A stretch of 64,000 bases of DNA from Geminocystis herdmanii PCC 6308 (GCF_000332235.1 NZ_CM001775.1:2713-66712); one strand, 5' to 3'. Counted from the first letter of the stretch, positions 46,575 to 56,478 are shown. Made by a program: numbers and translations. The notes: a model not told the origin generated them from the sequence alone.

Positions 46575-46802
46575 GGGGATTTATCTCCTTGATGATTAAA
46601 TCTCGTATTTAATTTTTTTATCCATCGAGTAACGAAACTACCTCGATCGAACCTGTTAAAATAAATTTATTTTAAAAATTTCTATGACAACGGTTAGGAG
46701 TCGAGAGTCAATACTAAATCAATCAAACTGTTAAACAGTCTTACCAAACTAGCACTCACTCCAGACATTCCTAACCTTAGTTAAGTTTTAAGCGTCAATA
46801 AA

Positions 46803-47288
46803 TTAGCTTAAACCAGAGCAGATGTAATCGAAGTAAACACCCATTTCTTTACCAGCATCAGCACCGACTAAACTAGCGGTAACTTCTTTCATAGCTTGGA
46901 TAGCTTGAATGGTAGAGCTTACAGGTACACCTAAAGAGTTGTAGGTTTCTTTTAAACCATTTAATACACGCTCATCTAAGATGGAAGCGTCACCTGCTAA
47001 CATAGCATAGGTGGAATAACGGAGGTAGTAATCTAAGTCACGAATACAAGCAGCGTAACGACGAGTGGTGTACATATTACCACCTGGACGAGTTACATCT
47101 GAATATAATAAGGATTTAGCTACAGCTTCTTTAACGATGGTAGCAGCGTTAGCACTGATAACACTAGCAGCACGAACACGGAGAGCTCCAGTTTGGAAGT
47201 ATCCTTTTAATTTGCCTAAAGCGTTAGCATCAAGGTATTTGCCTTGTACGTCAGAGGAGTTGATTACAGCAGTAATTGCGTCTTGCAT
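46803..47288 (-). CDS. apcB: Allophycocyanin beta subunit
   Basis: 161 residues ([20 protein letters not shown] at the start). The chromophore Cys is in [15 protein letters not shown] (about residue 81), and the methylated Asn region GNMYTTRR precedes it. It pairs with ApcA to form the phycobilisome core. 98 nt separate it from apcA; an AAGGAAAC ribosome-binding site precedes the ATG. Confidence 0.98.
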   Translation of the reverse strand: MQDAITAVINSSDVQGKYLDANALGKLKGYFQTGALRVRAASVISANAATIVKEAVAKSLLYSDVTRPGGNMYTTRRYAACIRDLDYYLRYSTYAMLAGDASILDERVLNGLKETYNSLGVPVSSTIQAIQAMKEVTASLVGADAGKEMGVYFDYICSGLS

Positions 47289-47386
47289 TGTTGTTTCCTT
47301 TTCTACTTAATAAAGTTTTGCTTATTGTTTTTGCAGGACTAAAATTATTTAGCACCAAATAGGGTTTAGGGATTTTTAGCTAAAAC

Positions 47387-47872
47387 CTATTGCATAGCTC
47401 CGATAACATAATCGAAGTAGGAAGCGGCTTCACCAGCGTCATCAGAAGACATCATGCCAGTTGCAACTTCTTTCATTTCACGCACACTTTGAGCTACTGC
47501 ACCTACGTCAGTACCTAAAGATTTGTACATTTCTTTAACGCCTACTAAACCAATTTCCTCGATGGGAGTAACGTCACCAGCTACGACTCCATAGGTGATT
47601 AGACGTAGATAGTAGTCCATGTCGCGCAAACAGGTAGCGGTCATTTCTTCACCGTAAGCATTTCCACCGGGGGAAACTACATCGGGACGTTTTTGGAATA
47701 AACGATCACCAGCTTCTTTAACAATACGTTCACGAGCGCCAGTTAAGGTTTCAGCGATGCGCAAACGAGTTTCACCAGAGGCTACAAATCCTTTGATTCT
47801 GTCTAATTCGCCGGGGCTTAAATAACGTGCTTCTGCGTCAGCATTCACGATCGATTTCGTGACGATACTCAT
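47387..47872 (-). CDS. apcA: Allophycocyanin alpha subunit
   Basis: 161 residues ([20 protein letters not shown]). The chromophore Cys is in [18 protein letters not shown] (about residue 81). First gene of apcABC; a GGAGGAATCC ribosome-binding site lies before the ATG. No apcE is upstream in the 350 bp before it, although apcE often precedes apcA in other cyanobacteria. Confidence 0.98.
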   Translation of the reverse strand: MSIVTKSIVNADAEARYLSPGELDRIKGFVASGETRLRIAETLTGARERIVKEAGDRLFQKRPDVVSPGGNAYGEEMTATCLRDMDYYLRLITYGVVAGDVTPIEEIGLVGVKEMYKSLGTDVGAVAQSVREMKEVATGMMSSDDAGEAASYFDYVIGAMQ

Positions 47873-48225
47873 TGATGGATTCCTCCAAACAAAATATTAA
47901 ATAGTATTTATTAATTTGACCAGTTTTTTGACTTCACTGTTCAGGAAGTTTAGAAATTCCTATCATTAAGATAGTTTTTTCTTTTCATCAGTATAAACCA
48001 CAAGGGGTATATTCACTGATTTATTTTTTGAAGAGGTTTTATTTGTCTTCGCAAATTATTGTGCCGTATCAAGTCCACTTTTGCTTAATTTTCTTAATAC
48101 TTTTTAACAATTGACTTATGAAGAATTAAGAATTAAGAATTAAGAATTAAGAATTAAGAATGGAAAATGAAGAATTAGCCATGTTAACCTAAAATCTATC
48201 ACCTATCATCTATCACCTAAAATCT
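47873..48225. other. apcA / queA intergenic with heptamer repeat
   Basis: Holds the apcA promoter and long 5' leader. At 48119-48160 GAATTAA is tandemly repeated about six times. Next to it is a run of similar short direct repeats (ATCTATCACCT, CATCTATCACCT). The leader may regulate apcABC, but no riboswitch class is recognised. Confidence 0.55.
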
Positions 48226-49266
48226 ATGAATCTCGATCGACTTTTATCTAGTTATGATTATTATTTACCCCCAGAGTTAATCGCCCAAAACCCTGTTACC
48301 CCTAGGGATAGTTCACGTTTGTTAGTTGTCAAACCTGATAACACGATCGAGCATAGCATTTTTTGTAACTTACCTGATTTATTACTACCGGGGGATTTGT
48401 TAGTGTTAAATGATACTAGGGTTATTCCTGCCCGTTTGTATGGTAAAAAGTCAACGGGGGCGGAAGTTGAGGTTTTATTAGTAGAAGAAAAAGAAGATAA
48501 TTGTTGGTTAGCTTTAGTTAAACCGGGGAAGCGCTTTTCTGTGGGAAGTGAAATTATTTTTAGTGACGACTTGAAAGCCACTGTTATGGGGAAAGATGAG
48601 GCAACGGGAGGCAGATTTTTACAATTTCATGTGCCAGAATCGGAGTCTTTTTGGACAATTTTGGAGAGGGTAGGTAATATTCCTTTTCCTCCCTATGTCA
48701 CGGAATCTCAAGCTAAGGTTGAACAATATCAAACTATTTACGCTGAAAAACAAGGTGCGATCGCCGCTCCCACAGCAGGATTACATTTTACTGAAGAATT
48801 ATTAGCCGAGTTAAAAAAAAGACAAATAAATATTGCGACAATAACCCTCCATGTCGGTATTGGCACATTTCGCCCTGTAGAAGTAGAAGATATTGTAACC
48901 CATGATATGCACTACGAATCGATCGAACTCAATCAAGATACCGTTGACTTAATTGAGAAAACAAAAAAAGCAGGAAGAAAAGTAATTGCGATCGGCACAA
49001 CAGTAGTTAGAACCTTAGAAGGTGCATATCAACACCATCAACAATTAAAGGCTTTTTCAGGAAGAACAAATTTATTTATCTATCCGGGCTATGAATTTAA
49101 AGTGATAGACAGTTTAATCACTAATTTTCATTTACCTAAATCTAGTTTATTGATGCTAGTTAGTGCTTTGATTGGTAGGGAAAGATTAATGAGTATTTAT
49201 CAAGAAGCCATAGAAGAAAAGTATCGTTTCTATTCCTTCGGAGATGCCATGTTTATCACGAATTAG
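48226..49266 (+). CDS. queA: SAM:tRNA ribosyltransferase-isomerase QueA
   Basis: 346 residues, full length. Motifs YYLPPELIAQNPVTPRDSSR, GKKSTGAEVEVLLVE, AAPTAGLHFTEELL and THDMHYESIEL are those of QueA, which makes epoxyqueuosine from preQ1 in tRNA. ATG 48226. Heptamer repeats in opposite orientation lie on both sides (48119-48160 and 49308-49338). Confidence 0.96.
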   Translation: MNLDRLLSSYDYYLPPELIAQNPVTPRDSSRLLVVKPDNTIEHSIFCNLPDLLLPGDLLVLNDTRVIPARLYGKKSTGAEVEVLLVEEKEDNCWLALVKPGKRFSVGSEIIFSDDLKATVMGKDEATGGRFLQFHVPESESFWTILERVGNIPFPPYVTESQAKVEQYQTIYAEKQGAIAAPTAGLHFTEELLAELKKRQINIATITLHVGIGTFRPVEVEDIVTHDMHYESIELNQDTVDLIEKTKKAGRKVIAIGTTVVRTLEGAYQHHQQLKAFSGRTNLFIYPGYEFKVIDSLITNFHLPKSSLLMLVSALIGRERLMSIYQEAIEEKYRFYSFGDAMFITN

Positions 49267-49376
49267 GATGTTGGGGAATTGGGGTGTTAGGGTGATAGGG
49301 TGATAAGGAAATTCTTAATTCTTAATTCTTAATTCTTCATTGTTCATTGTTCATTGTTCAAAAGGAGCTTAAAATT

Positions 49377-50669
49377 ATGTCAGTGTCTTTATTAGCCGAT
49401 GCTAACGTCAGATTAGAAGAAGCGTTAAAATATGTTTCAATCTCTGATGATGCGTTTTCCAGACTGAAATATCCCAAAGCAAGTTTAAGCGTATCTATTC
49501 CCGTGCGCATGGATGACGGTTCATTAAAAATTTTTCAAGGGTATCGAGTGCGCTATGATGACACCAGAGGTCCGGGTAAAGGTGGAGTGCGTTATCATCC
49601 CTCAGTGTGTCTGGATGAGGTGCAATCCTTAGCGTTTTGGATGACTTTCAAATGTGCCTTATTAAATTTACCCTTTGGCGGTGCAAAAGGCGGTATTACC
49701 GTTAATCCAAAAGAATTATCCAAGGCTGAATTAGAAAGATTAAGTAGAGGATATATAGAAGCCATCGCCGATTTTATCGGTCCTGATATTGATATATTAG
49801 CGCCTGATGTTTATACTAATGAGATGATCATGGGGTGGATGATGGATCAATATAGTATCATTCGTCGCCGTATTTCTCCGGGAGTTGTCACAGGAAAACC
49901 TCAGACAATGGGGGGAAGTAAAGGAAGGGATACTGCCACGGCTACGGGCGCATTTTATGTCATTAATACCATCTTACCTAAGTTTAACCAAATTCCCGAA
50001 AAAACTTCGATCGCAGTACAGGGTTTTGGTAATGCCGGGGCAGAAATTGCCGAATTATTAGGAAAATCAGGTTATAAAGTAGTCGCCGTCAGTGACTCCC
50101 AAGGGGGAATTTATGCTAGTCAGGGGTTAGATATACCAAGTATTCGTCAATACAAAAAAAATCATCCCACCGTAACAGGAGTTTATTGTAAAGATAGCGT
50201 TTGCAATATCATAGAACATGAGGTTATCACCAACGAACAATTATTAACCCTTGATGTCGATGTCTTAATTCCTGCTGCCTTAGAGAAACAAATCACTGAA
50301 GAAAATGCGGATAAAATCAAAGCTAAATATATTTTTGAGGTAGCCAATGGACCAATTACATCTTCAGCAGATAAAATATTAGAATCTAAAGGTATTAAAG
50401 TGTTTCCTGATATTTTAGTCAACGCAGGAGGAGTAACAGTGAGTTATTTTGAATGGGTACAAAATCGTAATGGATTATACTGGAGTTTAACAGAAGTTCA
50501 AGAAAAATTAAAAGTGAGAATGATTGAAGAAACCGAAGCAATTTGGAGTATCAGCCAAAAAATGGGAGTTTCTCCTCGCACTGCGGCTTATATTCACGCC
50601 CTAAACCGTTTAAATGAGGCGATGTCGGCAAAAGGTACAAGAGACTTTTATCAAGCTATTCATTCTTAA
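49377..50669 (+). CDS. Glu/Leu/Phe/Val-type dehydrogenase
   Basis: About 430 residues from ATG 49377, chosen because AAGGAGC precedes it; an ATG at 49347 would add ten residues. Substrate motif LPFGGAKGGITVNPKEL with catalytic Lys, APDVYTNEMIMGWMMDQY, NAD-binding VQGFGNAGAEIAELL. It is likely a glutamate dehydrogenase, but the family overlaps with leucine/valine enzymes. Same strand as queA, possibly co-expressed. Confidence 0.92.
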   Translation: MSVSLLADANVRLEEALKYVSISDDAFSRLKYPKASLSVSIPVRMDDGSLKIFQGYRVRYDDTRGPGKGGVRYHPSVCLDEVQSLAFWMTFKCALLNLPFGGAKGGITVNPKELSKAELERLSRGYIEAIADFIGPDIDILAPDVYTNEMIMGWMMDQYSIIRRRISPGVVTGKPQTMGGSKGRDTATATGAFYVINTILPKFNQIPEKTSIAVQGFGNAGAEIAELLGKSGYKVVAVSDSQGGIYASQGLDIPSIRQYKKNHPTVTGVYCKDSVCNIIEHEVITNEQLLTLDVDVLIPAALEKQITEENADKIKAKYIFEVANGPITSSADKILESKGIKVFPDILVNAGGVTVSYFEWVQNRNGLYWSLTEVQEKLKVRMIEETEAIWSISQKMGVSPRTAAYIHALNRLNEAMSAKGTRDFYQAIHS

Positions 50670-50786
50670 TCGTTAATTAGGGTTTACGGTTGGTACTTTT
50701 TCCGCAAACCCTACTTAATTTTTATTCTTTTGTTTTGTTTATTTCGTTTATTTCGTTTTATGATATGAAGAATAAGTAAATAATTT

Positions 50787-51227
50787 GTGATTATGATTTT
50801 ATCTCCTCCTCAAATAACAACAGAACAAGAAATTGCAAAAATAGCTAGTCAATTTTTAGCTATGCACTCTCCAAATAATAATAACTGTGAGTTAAAGTTT
50901 AGTAACGGGGAAAATATTATTATTCCTACCAGTGTTTTGCCTCAATTAGCAGAAATTTTAAGTTATTTAGCTAAGGGTGATAAAGTAAATATTGTACCTA
51001 TTAAATCAGAATTAACTACTTCTGAAGCGTCGGAAATTCTCAATGTTTCTCGTCCCTATCTGGTACAGTTATTAGAATCGGGTGAAATTCCTTTTCGGAA
51101 AGTGGGGGTGCGTCGCCGAATTTTAGCTCAAGATTTAATGATTTATCAAGAGAAAATACAAGCTCAAAGAAGATATGTTTTAGAAAAATTAACGGCCCAA
51201 GCACAAGAATTAAACATGGGATATTAA
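50787..51227 (+). CDS. Helix-turn-helix antitoxin (excisionase-type)
   Basis: 146 residues. The C-terminal half has an excisionase-type HTH: LTTSEASEILNVSRPYLVQL followed by PFRKVGVRRRILAQDL. The N-terminal half is a beta-rich dimerisation region. It precedes a PIN-domain gene by 6 nt, so it most likely is the antitoxin and autorepressor. Confidence 0.82.
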   Translation: MIMILSPPQITTEQEIAKIASQFLAMHSPNNNNCELKFSNGENIIIPTSVLPQLAEILSYLAKGDKVNIVPIKSELTTSEASEILNVSRPYLVQLLESGEIPFRKVGVRRRILAQDLMIYQEKIQAQRRYVLEKLTAQAQELNMGY

Positions 51228-51233
51228 GGGGTA

Positions 51234-51818
51234 GTGAAAAAATTAACGGTTGTTTATGATGCTTGTGTATTATATCCTGCACCATTGCGAGATTTGCTAA
51301 TGTGGTTAGCGATGACAGATTTGTTTCAAGCAAAATGGACAAATAAAATTCACGAAGAATGGATGAGAAATGTTCTTAAAAATCGTCCTGATTTGACTTT
51401 AGCACAACTCGATCGCGCAGCGCCGTTTCACGATCGCACTAAACAATTAATGAATAGTCATATCAAAGATGCTTTAGTGACAGGATATGAATATCTTATT
51501 CCTAGTTTAACTCTTCCAGATGCTGATGATATTCATGTTTTAGCAACAGCAATTCATGGAAAAGCAGACTTGATTCTTACTTTCAATCTTAAAGATTTTC
51601 CTGATTTTATTCTCACTAATTACAAAATTTATGCCATTCATCCAGACGAATTTATTTTAGAGTTAATTGATATTGCTGAAACAATTATTATTCAGGCAAT
51701 AAGTCAACATAGAATGAATTTAAAAAATCCTCCTTTAACGATACAAGAATATCTCAATTGTCTTTCTAACCAAGGATTAATTGAAACAGTGGAAGTGTTA
51801 AAAGAAATTTTATTATAA
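51234..51818 (+). CDS. PIN-domain toxin, with inserted HIP1 repeat
   Basis: 194 residues from a GTG. PIN acids: VVYDACVLYPAP (first Asp), the LPDADDIHVLATAIHG block and DLILTFNLKDFPD. It would be an RNase neutralised by the upstream HTH protein. Between QLDR and TKQLMNSHI there are seven extra residues (AAPFHDR) encoded by a 21-bp CGATCG-containing repeat (51410-51438) that also occurs in the next gene. The insertion keeps the frame. Confidence 0.85.
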   Translation: MKKLTVVYDACVLYPAPLRDLLMWLAMTDLFQAKWTNKIHEEWMRNVLKNRPDLTLAQLDRAAPFHDRTKQLMNSHIKDALVTGYEYLIPSLTLPDADDIHVLATAIHGKADLILTFNLKDFPDFILTNYKIYAIHPDEFILELIDIAETIIIQAISQHRMNLKNPPLTIQEYLNCLSNQGLIETVEVLKEILL

Positions 51819-51897
51819 TAAATAACTTTTCTGTGATTGATTGAGGTATTGAAAAAAAAACAAAAGTATTAAAAATTATTCGATAAATTAGAATAAA

Positions 51898-52419
51898 ATG
51901 TTGTCTAATAATATTAAAAATAATAAAGAAAATGATCATAAATGTTTAATAATTGGTTATGGAAATACTTTAAGAAATGATGATGGGGTTGGGCAAATTG
52001 TAGCGAAAAAAGTAGAAGAATTGAGTTTAAATAATGTAGAATGTATTTATCAACATCAATTAACTCCTGAATTAGTAGAAAAAATTAAGGACTTTTATCA
52101 AGTATTTTTCATTGATGCTAGTCACGATCGCGCAGCGCCGTTTCACGATCGCACAGTGCCACTTCGTGATCGAACTGAAGTAAAGCTGATAAAATTACCA
52201 AGACTTAATATTGATAATTCTCAGGATTATGGGCATTACTGTAATCCTGAATACTTGTTATATTTGACTAACTTAATTTATCATAAAAATCCTGAAAGTT
52301 TTTTAATAACTATTCCCATTGAAAATCTGAATTTGGGAGAAGAATTATCTATCTTAGCTCAAAAAGGTATGGAAAAAGCGATCGAAATTATCAAAGAAAT
52401 GATTTTAAAAACAGAGTAA
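51898..52419 (+). CDS. Hydrogenase maturation endopeptidase, HoxW-like
   Basis: 173 residues. The start is a family hallmark: IIGYGNTLRNDDGVGQIVAK with the metal-binding Asp, and HQLTPELVEKIKDFYQVFFIDAS with the second acid. The cleavage step is the last in NiFe-hydrogenase maturation. After IDAS a stretch HDRAAPFHDRTVPLRDRT of two and a half 21-bp repeats (52123-52175) is inserted, longer than in relatives as I recall them. hypA follows 4 nt later. Confidence 0.86.
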   Translation: MLSNNIKNNKENDHKCLIIGYGNTLRNDDGVGQIVAKKVEELSLNNVECIYQHQLTPELVEKIKDFYQVFFIDASHDRAAPFHDRTVPLRDRTEVKLIKLPRLNIDNSQDYGHYCNPEYLLYLTNLIYHKNPESFLITIPIENLNLGEELSILAQKGMEKAIEIIKEMILKTE

Positions 52420-52423
52420 AAAA

Positions 52424-52795
52424 ATGCACGAAATCGGCATCATGGAAGAAACTTTAAATCTTGCGATTGACTATGCAATGGAAGAAAAGGCAACGGAAAT
52501 AACTGAAATTACCATGGCGATTGGTAAAATGTCGGGAGTTGTACCTTCGGCTTTACAATTCGCTTTTGATGTTATTAAACACAGTTCGATCGAACAAAAC
52601 CAGTCGATAAATGTGAAAAATGCTCAACTAAAAATAGAGTTATTACCAATTATTTGTTACTGTGATTCTTGTCAAGAAAGATTTACTCCAGAGGAATGGA
52701 TTTTTCAATGTCCTCAATGTAATTTATTTAGTAATAAAATTATTCAAGGAAAGGAAATTAAGTTAATATCGATGCAAATTGAAAATGAGAAATAG
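52424..52795 (+). CDS. hypA: Hydrogenase nickel chaperone HypA
   Basis: 123 residues. The N-terminal MHEIGIMEETLNLA gives the nickel-binding His2, and the zinc site is CYCDSCQE...FQCPQCNLFS (CxxC...CxxC). It hands nickel to the large subunit of NiFe hydrogenases. It starts 4 nt after the protease gene, so both are one unit and point to a NiFe hydrogenase elsewhere in the genome. Confidence 0.95.
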   Translation: MHEIGIMEETLNLAIDYAMEEKATEITEITMAIGKMSGVVPSALQFAFDVIKHSSIEQNQSINVKNAQLKIELLPIICYCDSCQERFTPEEWIFQCPQCNLFSNKIIQGKEIKLISMQIENEK

Positions 52796-52808
52796 GCAAT
52801 AATTTGTA

Positions 52809-53162
52809 TTAATGAATTTCTAATTTTAAACCGGGTAGAAATTTTTGTAAATTTTTTAAGGATTTTTTTTGCCAAGGAATTTGCTCTGAACCTAATATAA
52901 TTAATTGCAATAGTTTATATTTTCTTAAACCGATGACAAATTTCGATAACATACTTATACCAGAACTATTTAAAAAAGATAATTCTCTAAGATCGATCGT
53001 GATATTTTTAGGCTCGTTTTCAGTACTTAATTCTAATAAGTCTTTGATTAAACTATATTCTTGAGGTCCTCCTAAACTTAATTCTCCGACAAATTTAATT
53101 GTCTTATTACTTTCATTTAATTCTACTAAGTAATCCTCTCCTTTTACTGTTTTATTTTCCAT
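52809..53162 (-). CDS. STAS-like anti-anti-sigma factor (slr1659 type)
   Basis: 117 residues. The ITIDLRELSFLNSSGISMLSKF segment is a SpoIIAA-type STAS loop with a candidate phospho-Ser (LNSSGI). It ends near hypA and lies 59 nt after its partner. In cyanobacteria this kind pairs with an ATPase of the slr1658 family. Confidence 0.8.
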   Translation of the reverse strand: MENKTVKGEDYLVELNESNKTIKFVGELSLGGPQEYSLIKDLLELSTENEPKNITIDLRELSFLNSSGISMLSKFVIGLRKYKLLQLIILGSEQIPWQKKSLKNLQKFLPGLKLEIH

Positions 53163-53221
53163 GTTAGTATTGTTGATATTTTTATCTTAAATATTTTTAA
53201 TTATTGTTAAAATTATGTTAT

Positions 53222-53803
53222 TTAAACTTGTATTTGTACCATTGTTGTTACAATGTTAAAGGGTTCGATCGAGTCAAACTTCCAACCAATTTTACCACCA
53301 TAATCATTAATTATAGTTAAAAAACCCAATCCTGAACAATCATCTTCCACATCACTCAAAGCATTTTTTTCTAACTGCTCCATATAAAGAAATTCTGTGT
53401 CTTCAGAAGATAATCTAGCAATAAAATCTTGTAATTTTTTTCTATCATCTAATTTAATACTATTAGTAGCAAAAATAACCGCAATTAAATTGTTATTATT
53501 TAAAAAATGTACTCCAAATTCGATTTGAGAATTACTATTTTCGTCATTATATTTCATAGCATTTTCTAACAACTCATTAGCAATATAAGAAACAGCACTT
53601 TTACTTTCTTCAATGCGTTTTTGTTGTTCGGCATCTCCATCATCTAAAGGTAAAAAAGTCGTAAAATAATCCGCAATAAAGTAAGCGGATAAACGATTAT
53701 TTCGCCAACGTTTTTTCAAAGGAATAGAAGTTGGAGTAAAAGTCAATTCTAAAGAATCTTTTTCTGGGGGAAATTGTTGAATAAAATCACCAAAAATTTG
53801 CAT
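53222..53803 (-). CDS. Anti-sigma-type ATPase (slr1658 type)
   Basis: 193 residues. The N-box of a GHKL ATPase is visible as IANELLENAMKYND, followed by a G-rich DDCSGLGFLTIINDYGG segment. With the STAS protein downstream it forms a small partner-switching module whose target is not evident here. Confidence 0.78.
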   Translation of the reverse strand: MQIFGDFIQQFPPEKDSLELTFTPTSIPLKKRWRNNRLSAYFIADYFTTFLPLDDGDAEQQKRIEESKSAVSYIANELLENAMKYNDENSNSQIEFGVHFLNNNNLIAVIFATNSIKLDDRKKLQDFIARLSSEDTEFLYMEQLEKNALSDVEDDCSGLGFLTIINDYGGKIGWKFDSIEPFNIVTTMVQIQV

Positions 53804-54149
53804 CTCATTATGTTAGTCAGGTTTACTCTATTTTGACACCTCCAATCATTGAATGATGGAGTATTTTCGTTCGATGAACTATGATGACATTGAAGGTTTT
53901 TACGGAGGTTAATTACCTTTCCTCTAACAAATATTATACAGATGTTTTGGTACAATAAACCTCTCAATATATATTACTCACTCTCAATTACTAATAGATT
54001 TCTGGAAAAAATTAAATTTTGAATACCTAAAACTATCGTAGAGACATAAAATTTAACGTCTCTATCGAAATTGTGGTTGGTGTCTAATGATTATTGGTAG
54101 CCAAGAGATGATAAAATTGCCTTTGATTAGCTATTCTTTTTAAAAATCC
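53804..54149. other. Intergenic before ccmK3, with hairpins
   Basis: Two structured parts: near 53843-53882 CCAATCATTGAATGATGG is palindromic, and 54038-54066 (GTAGAGACATAAAATTTAACG...) is a copy of the dispersed hairpin at 6733. No convincing gene. It should contain the ccmK3 promoter. Confidence 0.5.
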
Positions 54150-54458
54150 ATGCCTGAAGCAGTAGGAGTTATTCAAACTTTAGGATTCCCCGCTATTTTA
54201 GCAGCCGCCGATACCATGGTTAAAGCGGCAAGGGTGACTTTAGTTTATTTTGATAAAGCAGAAAAAGGTGATTTTGTCATCGCTATTCGTGGTCCGGTTT
54301 CTGAGGTTAAACGGGCTATGGCTGAAGGCATCCGAGAGGCAGGAAATGTCTTCGGTGGTATAGTGCAAACTCACTATATTATTCCTAATCCGCCTCCGAA
54401 TGTGGTAGATGTATTGCCGATCGAATATACAGAAAAGTCTCAACCTTATCGTTTTTAA
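54150..54458 (+). CDS. ccmK3: Carboxysome shell protein CcmK3
   Basis: 102 residues, one BMC domain. VGVIQTLGFPAILAAADTMVKAARVTLV and VAIRGPVSEVKRAM-like IAIRGPVSEVKRAM are characteristic; the AEKGDFV insertion and YTEKSQPYRF tail distinguish it as CcmK3 rather than K1/K2. It forms mixed hexamers with CcmK4 in other cyanobacteria. ccmK4 follows 65 nt later. Confidence 0.92.
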   Translation: MPEAVGVIQTLGFPAILAAADTMVKAARVTLVYFDKAEKGDFVIAIRGPVSEVKRAMAEGIREAGNVFGGIVQTHYIIPNPPPNVVDVLPIEYTEKSQPYRF

Positions 54459-54523
54459 GGATTTTTTTTGACAAATTATTTTATTTTTATTACTTAAATT
54501 ATTATTTTAGGAGAATTTTTTTT

Positions 54524-54871
54524 ATGCCTTCACAATCAGCCGTAGGGTCTCTTGAAACAAAAGGATTTCCCGGGGTTTTAGCCGCCGCCGATGCCATGGT
54601 AAAAGCTGGTAGAGTTACTCTTGTGGGTTATATTCGGGTGGGAAGCGCCCGTTTCAACGTCAATATTAGAGGAGATGTTTCCGAAGTTAAAACCGCTATG
54701 GCTGCTGGTATTGAGGCGGTGGCAAAAGTAGAAGGTGCCGCTCTCGAATCATGGGTGATTATTCCTCGCCCCCATGAAAATGTTTGTGCTGTGTTGCCGA
54801 TCGACTACTCAGATTCCGTTGAACCTTATCGCCTAGCGGTGGAAGGTGTCGCCTTACCTCCTGCACGTTAA
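54524..54871 (+). CDS. ccmK4: Carboxysome shell protein CcmK4
   Basis: 115 residues, one BMC domain. SAVGSLETKGFPGVLAAADA, YIRVGSARFNVNIRGDVSEV and WVIIPRPHENV are typical of CcmK4. A GGAG ribosome-binding site precedes the ATG. The K3/K4 pair is usually distant from the main ccm cluster, as here. Confidence 0.93.
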   Translation: MPSQSAVGSLETKGFPGVLAAADAMVKAGRVTLVGYIRVGSARFNVNIRGDVSEVKTAMAAGIEAVAKVEGAALESWVIIPRPHENVCAVLPIDYSDSVEPYRLAVEGVALPPAR

Positions 54872-55040
54872 AAATAATGAGGAATGAGGAATGAAGAATG
54901 AGTAATTAAACTGTCTGTCCTAATTTTGAGCTCAATTTATTGAATGTAAATATTAGTCGTGTAATTTATTACACAGTGATTTATTGCTTAAATCTCCAAT
55001 TCCCCAATTCCCTAATCCCCTAATTTCCCTAACTTAATTA

Positions 55041-56339
55041 TTGATGATTACTTTTACAGAATACCAACAACGTCGCCAAAAATTTATGAGTGTTATCGGT
55101 AAGGGAGTCGCCGTTTTTCGCAGTGCGCCCCAGTCCGTTATGCACAACGATGTAGAATATGTTTATCGTCAAGATAGCGATTTTTATTACTTGACGGGTT
55201 TTAATGAGTCGGAAGCGGTGGCAGTTTTTGCTCCTAACCATGAAGAACATCAATTCATTCTTTTTGTACAACCAAAAGATTTAGCCTCAGAAATTTGGAC
55301 AGGTTATCGAGTGGGAGTGGAAGGGGCTAAAGATGTTTATGGTGCTGATGTGGTTTATCCTATCAACGAATTAGATGAAAAATTACCTCAATATCTGATT
55401 ACGGGCGATCGAATTTACTATCATTTAAGTCGAGATGTCTCTTTCAATGAAAAAATTATTTATCATTGGCGAAAGTTAATCGGTAGTTATCCCAAAAATG
55501 GACGAGGACCAAAAGCCTTAGAAGATAGTAACTTTGTTTTGCATCCCTTACGATCGATCAAAAGTGAAGCGGAAATTGTCATGATACGCAAAGCTACGGA
55601 ATTGTCAGTAAAAGGACATCAACGGGCAAGGGAATTTGCCCAACCGGGGCGTTATGAGTATGAAATTCAAGCGGAAATAGAACATACCTTTAGGCAATTA
55701 GGAGGTGATGGGGTTGCTTATCCCTCGATCGTAGCATCAGGAGGAAATTCTTGTATTTTGCACTATATCGAAAATAATCGTAAAATCGAAGCAGGAGATT
55801 TATTATTAATAGATGCAGGATGTTGCTACGGTTATTATAACGGTGATATTACCCGAACTTTCCCCGTAAATGGTAAATTTACATCTCAACAAAAAGACAT
55901 CTATCAATTAGTATTATCCGCTCAAACCCAAGCCATAGAGCAAGTAAAACCGGGAAATACCTATAATCAATTTCATGATAAAGCCGTAGAAGTGTTAGTG
56001 GAAGGCTTAAAAGAGCTTAAACTATTAGAGGGTGACAGTAAAGAAATTATTGAACAAGAAAAGTATAAACCCTTTTATATGCACCGTACAGGGCATTGGT
56101 TAGGGCTAGATGTCCATGACGCTGGGACATACAAACAGGATAAAGATAATTGGGTAAAATTTCAAGCGGGTAATATTGTCACCGTTGAGCCGGGTATTTA
56201 TATTTCACCTTACATTACCCCAGTAGAAGGGCAACCAGAAATTCCAGATATATGGAAAGGTATCGGTGTCAGAATCGAAGATGATGTGTTAGTTACCGAA
56301 TCTGGTAATGAAGTTTTAACCAGTGGGATTGAGAAATAA
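55041..56339 (+). CDS. pepP: Xaa-Pro aminopeptidase
   Basis: 432 residues. N-terminal aminopeptidase-P domain, then a pita-bread catalytic domain with the metal ligands in LLIDAGCCYGYYNGDITRTF (two Asp), HRTGHWLGLDVHD (His), TVEPGIYI (Glu) and RIEDDVLV (Glu). It removes N-terminal residues ahead of proline. ATG 55041 lies after a C-rich repeat tract. Confidence 0.95.
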   Translation: MMITFTEYQQRRQKFMSVIGKGVAVFRSAPQSVMHNDVEYVYRQDSDFYYLTGFNESEAVAVFAPNHEEHQFILFVQPKDLASEIWTGYRVGVEGAKDVYGADVVYPINELDEKLPQYLITGDRIYYHLSRDVSFNEKIIYHWRKLIGSYPKNGRGPKALEDSNFVLHPLRSIKSEAEIVMIRKATELSVKGHQRAREFAQPGRYEYEIQAEIEHTFRQLGGDGVAYPSIVASGGNSCILHYIENNRKIEAGDLLLIDAGCCYGYYNGDITRTFPVNGKFTSQQKDIYQLVLSAQTQAIEQVKPGNTYNQFHDKAVEVLVEGLKELKLLEGDSKEIIEQEKYKPFYMHRTGHWLGLDVHDAGTYKQDKDNWVKFQAGNIVTVEPGIYISPYITPVEGQPEIPDIWKGIGVRIEDDVLVTESGNEVLTSGIEK

Positions 56340-56478
56340 TATTGAGAGTTTGCTGAAAAAGTTTTTTGGCGAAGGGGAGGTATTAGGTATTAGGTTAAAG
56401 ACTGAAAAATCAAGGTTTTGAGACTTTGTGTAAACATTGAAGTTACTGAACCTAACACCTAAAAAAACCTATCCTAAT

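Noticed and set aside
53749-53967. 72-codon minus-strand frame overlapping the slr1658-type gene
   Set aside because: It is out of frame with the ATPase gene and has no independent support.
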